Of a DNA stretch of 64,000 nucleotides, positions 11,042-21,116 are shown one piece after another. Each line of letters opens with the position of its first letter. Positions within the stretch are counted from its first letter, which is position 1. Under the pieces are notes generated by a model. It saw only the letters and a list, made by a program, of their open reading frames with translations, ran no database searches and was not told the origin of the DNA. Where the stretch lies: the NCBI GenBank assembly GCA_039000515.1, contig JBCFYV010002255.1:47154812-47218811 (forward strand), written 5' to 3'. The stretch comes from Timema cristinae (taxonomy: Eukaryota > Arthropoda > Insecta > Phasmatodea > Timematidae). Both the position numbers and the translations under genes were made by a program.

Positions 11042-11499
11042 TCTCTTGCAGGTCTTCTTCGGGACTATGTCTATAATTTATATAGATATGAAACTATCCA
11101 TATTTGACAATGTATTTATATCAAACATAAAATGAAGGTGTATTTTATTTAAATATTATATATTTAAAAAAAATAAAGTTTACAATTGGTTTGCTAAATA
11201 ACAATATCAGTGTTTATTTATATGCTGAGACTGGTGTTAATCCTTATTAACATTAAATGTCCTTCCAGTAAAATGATAAACCTTCTAACCAATTTTAAAT
11301 CAAACTCAATAAACGTTTAAAGATGGCCAGATGGGGGCATTTTGCAAAAGAGAACCATAATCAGGTTGGAAACATTGTTTGATGAGAGAGGTTATTTAAT
11401 ACTCATTTATTAGTTTTTTACGTAAGCAACCTTTCTTTAAACAGGCCTGTGCCTATATTAGATTTCACTAATGCAATCTATTTATTAAAAAAAAATCAC
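11042..11499. other. intron-like gap between transposase blocks C and D
   Basis: AT-rich, with no coding signal. On the minus strand it begins with gtgatt after block C. Confidence 0.5.
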
Positions 11500-12794
11500 C
11501 CTTGGAAAAAAATCCATGTTTCATCAAGGAATACGAAATTATTGTTTTCTGCCGCAAGCTTCCTGTATTCCCTCAAAAATGTTATTCTCTTGGCTGCAAT
11601 GTTGACATCTTCCATCAGCACTCTTCTTCCGCTTGTCTTCTGCCAAGAGAATCCAATTTCATGTAGAAGCTTATAGAGCGTTGTTCTTCCTCCTTCGAAT
11701 GTACTTGCAGTGTCTGGTCCTGGATTCGCACGAAATGTCACATGTTAATCTGCAAACAAGCACCAATAAACTACAAGCATAGTTTTATGGATTTGCACTT
11801 GGGTAAAAACATAGGATAGATAATTTATTTTTATAAGTTTATGAAGGAACAACATTGACCTTTCCTCAATGTGGGGCAAGTTATTGCGAGAAAAAAAATG
11901 CAGGCCACTCATACTTTTATTTTCTTAAATCTAAATACCCTAGGCAAAAAATTAGGCATTCATTACAACCATATTACATATTGTATTTATCATAACAAGA
12001 TCAATAGTGAGGTGTTTACTGTTGTTGATTTGACACCGTTTATTGAGTGTTTAGGTCTATAGGCCTATAAAATGTGTAATATCATTTTTTCAAAAAATAT
12101 ATAAATTTAAAGTAGCAAAATTTATTCTGTGACATATTGGCGAGTCTCATTACATGCTTTAAAAATTAATTGGCTGTGCTATGATTAAAATAGTGTTTGT
12201 GTATAGGCTTAGAATGATTTTTTTGGTGGTGTGCAAACTTTGTTATGAACATGTTTAAAAAATATAATCTATAGTTAAATTAAACTTCTATCATACATAT
12301 ATTGCTTTACAAACTACACCTTGGTTGAAGTCGTCAATTGCTTCAACCGAAAATCTTGGAGTAGGTTTCTTCTTTCTCTTCTTTTGAGGAGTCACCACTT
12401 TCTCTGGATTGTTCTTCCAATATTTACAACAAAGTTATATACAGTGGAATTTGTTACTTATAGAAATACTTCTAGATAAACCAACATTATAACATGTGGG
12501 AGTAAATTAATTTCAAAGCTATCCACTTTACATTATTATTGGGTTTCATGATGTCACCAATAATGAAAAAAAAAGTTCCACCAAAAAAGTAAATAAAAAT
12601 CATATTTCCCAACACTCAAACACACAATTTAAAAACCAGTTTTCAAGAATATATGCAAACCTAACCTAATCAAACAATTCCAAACGAGCTATGCTACACT
12701 TTTATTATTATCTGGGTTTTAATATACAGCAATGCAAATTAACTTCAAACACACGTTCCACAAAAATATCATTGCCCGTTAAAGTGTATACCTA

Positions 12795-13204
12795 GGGCTG
12801 TGTCCGAATAGTCAAGCACACTTGACTTGATGCAAACTTGATGAATGTACACTTATCGCACACTTGAGATCGAAGACTCCAACAGACTATTTGGATGGCA
12901 AACTATCCTTTCCACATCCTAGAGTCTGCAGTGCTGCTTCCTATCAACAAGCTTAGAAACTATTTTAAACACCATCTATTAGCCAGTTATCACAGATCAC
13001 ATTTCCCTGTGAACTCTAGCTCTAGCAGACAATCATGGGTGTGTGACTTGCTCTCGCCCTTGGACTCGAGGGTGTGTGAGGGGTGCATCAGCAAACTTCG
13101 TGACTATTTGGGTGGATCTACACTTGATCATGTGATTGCCATGCAATTATCATGTGAACGTCAAGGGTTGACGGTGCATGAAGTAGACTATTTGGATACA
13201 GTCC
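12795..13204. mobile_element. 410-bp MITE with TAG target duplication
   Basis: The left end ggctgtgtccgaatagtc and right end gactatttggatacagtcc are inverted repeats with two to three mismatches. Both ends are flanked by tag (12792-12794 and 13205-13207). Subterminal sequence also carries short inverted repeats (agcacacttgacttga). The open frame 12895-13242 crosses the right end and is not a gene. A 3-bp duplication and GGCTGTGTCC-type ends suggest a PIF/Harbinger-like origin, which is inference. Confidence 0.8.
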
Positions 13205-13989
13205 TAGTTTATTTAGGTTATGATATGAAATTAATGAAATAAGATCACTGCCTATTGTCATGTCTTCCACTAATTTAGTCAAAACATTTGTTTGATTCAG
13301 GATTTAACTTTACAGAACACTATCTATTGGAGAAAATAGGAACTAATAGCAAATCCATGGAATTTGGAACCCTTAATGTGATTAAATAAACCAATTGGGA
13401 TGCTATTAAAAAATGTGCATTATTAATTCTAATGTTTAATATTAATTAGTTCTCTACTCACTTCAATACAGTAGGTTTCAAGAGTTCTAGAAGATCAGCA
13501 ATTAACTGCCCTATATCCCCCACTTCGATCAGGACACGGTCACTCATTGATTTGAGTCCTCTTCCACAGTCGATGATATCCATTTATCTTTGGTGATCTG
13601 TAACTTCTCTTCTTTTTCTATACCTGGGAACTCGTTTTCAGAAAAAACACAATAAACTATGCACAAATAAAAAATTCCCTTACAACATTTTGTGCGATTA
13701 AAGTTAGATTAAAGTTATATCAAAGTTATATTAAAGTTATATTAAAGTTAGCCAAATTAATATATATTTGAACTAAGAGAAAATATCTGTATACACAAAG
13801 CTATTCTTAAAATAATTAGTAAAATGAACTAGGATTAAATATTTTTTATATTAATAGAGAAGCCCAATAATTAAAATGAAAGATAATTGAAATTAAAGCT
13901 ATAAATTATTATAAGTTAGAGTAAGGCTTGGCCCTAACAAACTAGAGACTGAATTTAAAGTTAAAAATAGAATAAACGTGCACATTAAT

Positions 13990-14407
13990 AAATTCTATGA
14001 AATATATTTAAATTAAACAAAGTTTTAATATTAATTTGAGGTCGTCCACAAAGCTTATTTATCCTTTCATTACAGTTAAAATAGTTATTATTCAGAGCAC
14101 TTTCACAAAAGCTTTAACAAATATGGCTTCAAAATGGCGACCAACGGATATTAACCATGTGGTTGATGATGACGAACAAGTTGTTAAAAATGGTGCACCC
14201 GCGCAGTGGATGATTATATTTTATTCAGTTAAATATTTATAAAAACAATAAAATAATAATAATAAAATAATTAATTATATATAAAATAAATTACACGTAT
14301 TTTATCTTTACCAAGTAAATACGATGCCTGTATTAAAAGGCAATAATGTATGCACTATATTACACAGAGTAGTTCAAAACAAATAAGAATAAGAACTTTT
14401 AATATAT
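13990..14407. mobile_element. element B copy 2, left part
   Basis: It matches 6050-6425 of element B copy 1 (shared aaaatggcgac, ttattcagttaaatattt and aagtaaatacgatg words). It is cut at 14407 by the LTR insertion and resumes at 20622. Its far left terminus is not clear. Confidence 0.75.
14404..14407. repeat. LTR target-site duplication, left (atat)
   Basis: The atat before 14408 repeats as atat at 20622-20625. Copy 1 of element B shows a corresponding single site near 6428-6436. A 4-bp duplication fits Ty3/Gypsy integration. Confidence 0.7.
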
Positions 14408-14953
14408 TGTAACGTGGGGCGCACGTGACCTGGGAGGGTCACAGGCCGTTCACACGTGAAAGTGTGAACCACGAGTTCTTTTAGAGATATTGGGGTAGGT
14501 TGCCGACCAAACGAGTAAAAATGCCCACAGGAAATTCAAGGTTTTGATTATTAAAAATTACACTTACATACATACTTTGATTAACTGTATATCTAATTAA
14601 TTAAACAAAACAAGTAATTAAGTAAAATAAAAAGAGCCTTAATCAAGTCTGTAACTAATTAAACAATAGAGCACACAGAATGTAAGTAAATTGAATAAAC
14701 AATTAAAAACTATAAGACACCAAATAACTACTCAAAATTTAAAAACCGTCACAAAAATGTTCATTAACACAATAGTTCACAATAACAATAAATGTCACTT
14801 GTCCCACACACGATACAACGGTGGTGACCCGCTATACACAATGCAGACTCGCTGTTGACACACTGGACTCACTGTCCACTCCCGGCTCACAAAATGTACA
14901 CACCGGTCCACACACTCGCACTGAGACTCCGGACTCATTAGTCGAAAACCCAA

Positions 14954-14992
14954 GACTGAATACCCACGGCGATCGCTGAGCGTGTTTATATA
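14954..14992 (-). promoter_or_regulatory. LTR core promoter: TATA box and arthropod initiator
   Basis: On the minus strand TATATAAA (14992-14985) is followed about 26 bases later by TCAGTC (14959-14954). That is normal spacing for a TATA box and a TCAGT-type insect initiator. It lies immediately downstream of the tandem array in the transcribed direction, separated by about 165 bp. Confidence 0.65.
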
Positions 14993-15157
14993 GTGTGACA
15001 GCTAAGGTCTGGAATACTCCATTTATAGAGTTAAAAGTCCAGAGTAAAAAGGATCCAGACCCCTCCAGACTGTCTCGCGCATGCAAACCCACGGCACCCT
15101 CTTGCGGCCTCATCAGTAATCCCCCAGTTAAAGGGGAGAAGGGGAGTCGCATGCCTG

Positions 15158-18100
15158 TACTGTTAGACAAGGAGGGAGACAGAGAGAACAAGGAGTGCAG
15201 CCAGGGTAAACAATGAGAGCACACGCTAGTCCCACTGTTAGACAAGGAGGGAGACAGAGAGAACAAGGAGTGCAGCAGGGTAAACAATGAGAGCACGCTG
15301 GTCCCACTGTTAGACAAGGAGGGAGACAGAGAGAACAAGGAGCGCAGCCAGGTAAACAATGAGAGCACGCTAGTCCACTGTTAGACAAGGAGGGAGACAG
15401 AGAGAACAAGGAGCGCAGCAGGGTAAACAATGAGAGCACGCTGGTCCCACTGTTAGACAAGGAGGGAGACAGAGAGAACAAGGAGCGCAGCCAGGTAAAC
15501 AATGAGAGCACGCTGTCCCACTGTTAGACAAGGAGGGAGACAGAGAGAACAAGGAGCGCAGCCAGGTAAACAATGAGAGCACGCTGGTCCCACTGTTAGA
15601 CAAGGAGGGAGACAGAGAGAACAAGGAGCGCAGTCAGGGTAAACAATGAGAGCACGCTGGTCCCACTGTTAGACAAGGAGGGAGACAGAGAGAACAAGGA
15701 GCGCAGCCAGGGTAAACAATGAGAGCACGCTGGTCCCACTGTTAGACAAGGAGGGAGACAGAGAGAACAAGGAGCGCAGCCAGGTAAACAATGAGAGCAC
15801 GCTGGTCCCACTGTTAGACAAGGAGGGAGACAGAGAGAACAAGGAGCGCAGCCAGGTAAACAATGAAGCACGCTGGTCCCACTGTTAGAAAACCCCTAAC
15901 AATAGAGAGTGGACGTAAAAAGAGAGAGAACAAGGAGCGCAGCCAGGGTAAACATGATAGCATCGCTAGTCACTGTTAACAAGGGAGACAGAGAGTCAGA
16001 AACAATGAGAAAGCACTGTTACAAGGAGTAACAAGTGAGGCACGTGGTACCACTGTAGACAAGAGGAGACGAGAACAAGGAGCGCAGCCAGGGTAAACAA
16101 TGAGAGCACGCTTCCCATTTAGAATAGGAGGTGGACAGAGAGAACAAGATGCCAGTCAGGTTAAACAATGAGAGCACGCTATCCCACTGATTAGACAAGG
16201 AGGGAGACAAGAGAAACAAGGAGCAGTCAGGTAAACAATGAAGCACGCTGATCAACATGTTAACAAGGAGGAACAGAGAGAACAAGGAGCGCAGCCATGG
16301 TAAACAATGAAGCAACCTAAGTCCCAATGTTAAACAAGGAGGAGACAGAGAGAACAAGGAGCGCAGCCAGGGTAAAAAATGAAAGCACCTGTCCCACTGT
16401 TAACAAGGGGGAGAACAGAAGCAGGACAGTGACCAGCTCAGGTAACAATGACACACTCGGTCCACACCTGTGAGACAAGAGGAGACAGAAGAACAAGGGA
16501 TCGCAGCGTTTTAAACATAGGCACGCTAGGTCCGACTTTTAAAAGAGTAAAAGCAGAGAAAAGGACAGACCAGCCAGTTAACAATTGGACACCAGCTGAG
16601 TCCTCAACTGTTAGACAAGGAGGGAGACAGAGAGAACAAGGAGGCATCAGGGTAAACAATGAGAGCACGCTAGTCCCACTGTTAGACAAGGAGGGAGACA
16701 GAGAGAACAAGGAGTGCAGTCAGGGTAAACAATGAGAGCACGCTGGTCCCACTGTTAGACAAGGAGGGAGACAGAGAGAACAAGGAGCGCAGCCAGGGTA
16801 AACAATGAGAGCACGCTAGTCCCACTGTTAGACAAGGAGGGAGACAGAGAGAACAAGGAGCGCAGCCAGGTAAACAATGAGAGCACGCTGGTCCCACTGT
16901 AGACAAGGAGGGAGACAGAGAGAACAAAGGAGCGCAGCCAGGGTAAACAATGAGAGCACGCTGTCCCACTGTTAGACAAGGAGGGAGACAGAGAGAACAA
17001 GGAGCGCAGCAGGTAACAATGAGAGCACGCTGGTCCACTGTAGACAAGGAGGGAGACAGAGAGAACAAGGAGCGCAGCAGGGTAAACAATGAGAGCACGC
17101 TGGTCCCACTGTTAGACAAGGAGGGAGACAGAGAGAACAAGGAGCGCAGCCAGGGTAAACAATGAGAGCACGCTAGTCCACTGTTAGACAAGGAGGGAGA
17201 CAGAGAGAACAAGGAGCGCAGCCAGGTAAACAATGAGAGCACGCTGTCCACTGTTAGACAAGGAGGGAGACAGAGAGAACAAGGACGCAGCCAGGGTAAA
17301 CAATGAGAGCACGCTGGTCCCACTGTTAGACAAGGAGGGAGACAGAGAGAACAAGGAGGCAGCCAGGGTAACAATGAGAGCACGCTAGTCCTACTGTTAG
17401 ACAAGGAGGAGACAGAGAGAACAAGGAGCGCAGCCAGGTAAACAATGAGAGCACGCTGTCCACTGTTAGACAAGGAGGGAGACAGAGAGAACAAGGAGCG
17501 CAGCCAGGGTAAACAATGAGAGCACGCTAGTCCACTGTTAGACAAGGAGGAGACAGAGAGAACAAGGAGTGCAGCAGGGTAAACAATGAAGCACGCTAGT
17601 CCCACTGTTAGACAAGGAGGAGACAGAGAGAACAAGGAGGCAGCAGGGTAAACAATGAGAGCACGCTGGTCCACTGTTAGACAAGGAGGGAGACAAGAGA
17701 AACAAGGAGCGCAGCCAGGGTAAACAATGAAGCACGCTAGTCCTACTGTTAGACAAGGAGGAGACAGAGAGAACAAGGAGCGCAGCCAGGGTAAACAATG
17801 AGAGCACGCTGGTCCCACTGTTAGACAAGGAGGAAGAAGAGAACAAGGAGTGCAGTCAAGGTAAACAATGAGAGCCACCTGGTCCCACTGTTAGACAAGG
17901 AGGGAGACAGAGAGAACAAGGAGTGCAGTCAGGGTAAACAATGGAGCACGCTGGTCCCACTGTTAGAAAAGAAGGAGACAGAGAGAACAAGGAGCGCAGC
18001 CAGGTAAACAATGAGAGCACGTGTCCCACGTTAGACAAGGAGGCAGAGAGAACAGAGCGCATAGGTAAACAATGAGAGCACCTGCCCACTGTTAACAGGA

Positions 18101-20603
18101 GGGAGACAGAAAACAAGAGTGCAGCCAGGGTAAACAATGAGAGCACCTGGTCCCACTTTAGACAAGGGAGACAGAGAACAAGACGCAGTCAGGTAAACAA
18201 TGAGAGCACGCTGTCCCACTGTTAGACAAGGAGGGAGACAGAGAGAACAAGGAGGCAGCAGGGTAAACAATGAGAGCACGCTAGTCCTACTGTTAGACAA
18301 GGAGGAGACAGAGAGAACAAGGAGCGCAGCAGGTAAACAATGAGAGCACGCTGGTCCCACTGTTAGACAAGGAGGAGACAGAGAGAACAAGGAGCGCAGC
18401 CAGGGTAAACAATGAGAGCACGCTAGTCCACTGTTAGACAAGGAGGGAGACAGAGAGAACAAGGAGCGCAGCCAGGGTAAACAATGAGAGCACGCTGGTC
18501 CCACTGTTAGACAAGGAGGAGACAGAGAGAACAAGGAGTGCAGTCAGGGTAAACAATGAGAGCACGCTGGTCCTACTGTTAGACAAGGAGGGAGACAGAG
18601 AGAACAAGGAGCGCAGCCAGGGTAAACAATGAGAGCACGCTAGTCCTACTGTTAGACAAGGAGGGAGACAGAGAGAACAAGGAGCGCAGCCAGGGTAAAC
18701 AATGAGAGCACGCTAGTCCTACTGTTAGACAAGGAGGGAGACAGAGAGAACAAGGAGCGCAGTCAGGGTAAACAATGAGAGCACGCTGGTCCCACTGTTA
18801 GACAAGGAGGGAGACAGAGAGAACAAGGAGTGCAGTCAGGGTAAACAATGAGAGCACGCTGGTCCCACTGTTAGACAAGAAGGAGACAGAGAGAACAAGG
18901 AGCGCAGCAGGGTAAACAATGAGAGCACGCTGGTCCCACTGTTAGACAAGGAGGGAGAAGAGAGAACAAGGAGTGCAGTCAGGGTAAACAATGAGAGCAC
19001 GCTGGTCCCACTGTTAGACAAGGAGGGAGAGAGAGAACAAGGAGCGCAGCCAGGGTAAACAATGAGAGCACGCTGGTCCCACTGTTAGACAAGGAGGGAG
19101 ACAGAGAGAACAAGGAGTGCAGTCAGGTAAACAATGAGAGCACGCTGGTCCCACTGTTAGACAAGGAGGGAGACAGAGAGAACAAGGAGTGCAGCCAGGG
19201 TAAACAATGAGAGCACGCTGGTCCCACTGTTAGACAAGGAGGGAGACAGAGAGAACAAGGAGTGCAGCCAGGGTAAACAATGAGAGCACGCTGGTCCCAC
19301 TGTTAGACAAGGAGGGAGACAGAGAGAACAAGGAGCGCAGCCAGGGTAAACAATGAGAGCACGCTGGTCCCACTGTTAGACAAGGAGGGAGAGAGAGAAC
19401 AAGGAGTGCAGTCAGGGTAAACAATGAGAGCACGCTGGTCCCACTGTTAGACAAGGAGGGAGAGAGAGAACAAGGAGTGCAGTCAGGGTAAACAATGAGA
19501 GCACGCTGGTCCCACTGTTAGACAAGGAGGGAGACAGAGAGAACAAGGAGCGCAGCCAGGGTAAACAATGAGAGCACGCTGGTCCCACTGTTAGACATAG
19601 AGGGAGACAGAGAGAACAAGGAGTGCAGTCAGGTAAACAAGAGAAGCACGCTGGTCCCACTGTTTAGACAAGGAGGGAGAGAGAGAACAAGGAGTGCAGT
19701 CAGGGTAAACAATGAGAGCACGCTGGTCCCACTGTTAGACAAGGAGGGAGACAGAGAGAACAAGGAGCGCAGCCAGGGTAAACAATGAGAGCACGCTGGT
19801 CCCACTGTTAGACAAGGAGGGAGAGAGAGAACAAGGAGTGCAGTCAGGGTAAACAATGAGAGCACGCTGGTCCCACTGTTAGACAAGGAGGGAGAGAGAG
19901 AACAAGGAGTACAGTCAGGGTAAACAATGAGAGCACGCTGGTCCCACTGTTAGACAAGGAGGGAGACAGAGAGAACAAGGAGCGCAGCCAGGGTAAACAA
20001 TGAGAGCACGCTGGTCCCACTGTTAGACAAGGAGGGAGACAGAAAGAACAAGGAGCGCAGCCAGGGTAAACAATGAGAGCACGCTGGTCCCACTGTTAGA
20101 CAAGGAGGGAGAGAGAGAACAAGGAGTACAGTCAGGGTAAACAATGAGAGCACGCTGGTCCCACTGTTAGACAAGGAGGGAGAGAGAGAACAAGGAGTAC
20201 AGTCAGGGTAAACAATGAGAGCACGCTGGTCCCACTGTTAGACAAGGAGGGAGACAGAGAGAACAAGGAGCGCAGCCAGGGTAAACAATGAGAGCACGCT
20301 GGTCCCACTGTTAGACAAGGAGGGAGACAGAGAGAACAAGGAGCGCAGCCAGGGTAAACAATGAGAGCACGCTGGTCCCACTGTTAGACAAGGAGGGAGA
20401 GAGAGAACAAGGAGTACAGTCAGGGTAAACAATGAGAGCACGCTGGTCCCACTGTTAGACAAGGAGGGAGACAGAGAGAACAAGGAGCGCAGCCAGGGTA
20501 AACAATGAGAGCACGCTGGTCCCACTGTTAGACAAAGAGGGAGACAGAGAGAACAAGGAGCGCAGCTAGGGTAAACAATGAGAGCACACTAGTCCCACTG
20601 TTA
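15158..20603. repeat. 73-bp minisatellite array, about 75 units
   Basis: Tandem units of 73 bp; successive gctggtccca words at 20225 and 20298 are exactly 73 apart. Each unit holds gggagacagagagaacaagg, then gcgcagccagggtaaacaat and gagagcacgctggtcccact. Variants include a 71-bp form (gggagagagagaac) with tacagtc or tgcagtc in place of cgcagcc. 18540-20600 is very uniform. 15880-16650 is badly disrupted, and 17000-18500 shows many single-base losses. Long minus-strand open frames here, the longest 398 codons, arise because 73 is not a multiple of three and units rarely contain stops. They are not genes. Confidence 0.97.
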
Positions 20604-20621
20604 AACACTAATCTTGTTACA

Positions 20622-20836
20622 ATATGTTTAAAATATTGTTTCGGATTGGGTTAAAATAAATTTTTAAACTTAATGAAATAATGTTAGAAAACTTAAGTTT
20701 AGGTTATTTTAAATGTTATTAAAAACTTAACATCTATAATAAAACCGTGATATTTTACCAGTGTTGGAAACCCAAGACCTAAACATATGATTTTTGAACT
20801 GTCATCCAAGTAAAGACCTATCATGAATGGATTGTA
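20622..20836. mobile_element. element B copy 2, right part
   Basis: It matches 6430-6650 of copy 1 (tgtttaaaatattgtttcg, cctaaacatatgatttt). It ends with the terminal inverted repeat atccaagtaaagacctatcatgaatg. Together with 13990-14407 it forms one element split by the LTR. Confidence 0.8.
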
Positions 20837-20988
20837 CTTCCCACCTGCTACAAACAAGAGTCCTCTAACAAGTAAATATTGATTCCCAAGTTAATCATAT
20901 GTATATTATTGCCTCAAACTTTTGATGTAAAATTTTATTACCAAGGCAGTATTCCACAAGTATTTATTTGTGTGTTATTTGTGTGAAG

Positions 20989-21116
20989 GTGGTTCACAAG
21001 CTGGGTGGCTACAATCGCGTGACTAATCACAACCAGTGGAAAACTGTTTCTCACAAACTGGGCTTTGGGATGAGTGGTTCTAGCGTCATCAACCTCGTCA
21101 AGCAGTCCTACAAGAA
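20989..21116 (+). CDS. Arid4: Arid4 homologue, exon 3 (ARID core)
   Basis: It encodes VVHKLGGYNRVTNHNQWKTV, then SHKLGFG and a segment ending SYKK. This is the central ARID helix-turn-helix: the LGGY turn and the conserved tryptophan that packs the recognition helix are both present. The acceptor is gtgaag (20988), phase 0; the donor is aa|gtgagt, phase 2. The exon is 128 bp and joins exactly to exon 4, which supplies the g that completes the lysine codon. No disruption is seen. Confidence 0.95.

Larger units (their letters stand above)
10540..13583 (-). pseudogene. intron-containing DDE transposase fossil
   Basis: The minus strand shows exon-like blocks with splice signals. Block A (13583-13462) starts with ATG and reads MDIIDCGRGLKSMSDRVLIE, ending at a gtgagt donor. 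Block B (about 12420-12320) is basic (KKRKKKPTPRF) and ends cag|gtgtag-like. Block C (about 11741-11500) has LLHEIGFSWQK and the first catalytic motif VFLDETWI, then a gtgatt donor. Block D (about 11045-10846) has STGDYLGEMN and VIVMDNAPYHSVQ with a gtgtgt donor. Block E (10664-10540) follows a ttacag acceptor with SWRKEEYAAWL. A shift and small deletion lie in block D near 10985, and the last catalytic acid is missing. The family resembles widespread animal DDE endonuclease-like transposases. Whether A and B belong to it is inference. Confidence 0.6.
14408..20621 (-). mobile_element. 6.2-kb solo LTR, Gypsy-type, U3 filled by a minisatellite
   Basis: The insertion begins tgtaacg and ends cgttaca-like (ttgttaca), so both strands have the TG...CA ends of an LTR with a 6-bp inverted repeat. 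It is bounded by atat on both sides and interrupts element B. Transcription on the minus strand is indicated by a TATA box and a TCAGT initiator near 14954-14992. U3 is therefore 20621-14959 and mostly the 73-bp array; R-U5 is about 14958-14408. There are no gag/pol genes and no second LTR, so it is a solo LTR left by recombination, or an unusual non-autonomous element. The length is far above usual LTR sizes, entirely because of the array. Confidence 0.75.

Noticed and set aside
12895..13242. 115-codon open frame as a gene
   Set aside because: It runs out through the terminal repeat and target duplication of a MITE and has no recognisable product.
16682..17878. 398-codon minus-strand open frame
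   Set aside because: It lies wholly in the 73-bp tandem array; unit length and indels rotate the frame past stops. All similar frames between 14832 and 20525 have the same cause.
15158..20603. CRISPR-like array
   Set aside because: Repeats are contiguous 73-bp units without unique spacers, in an animal nuclear context.
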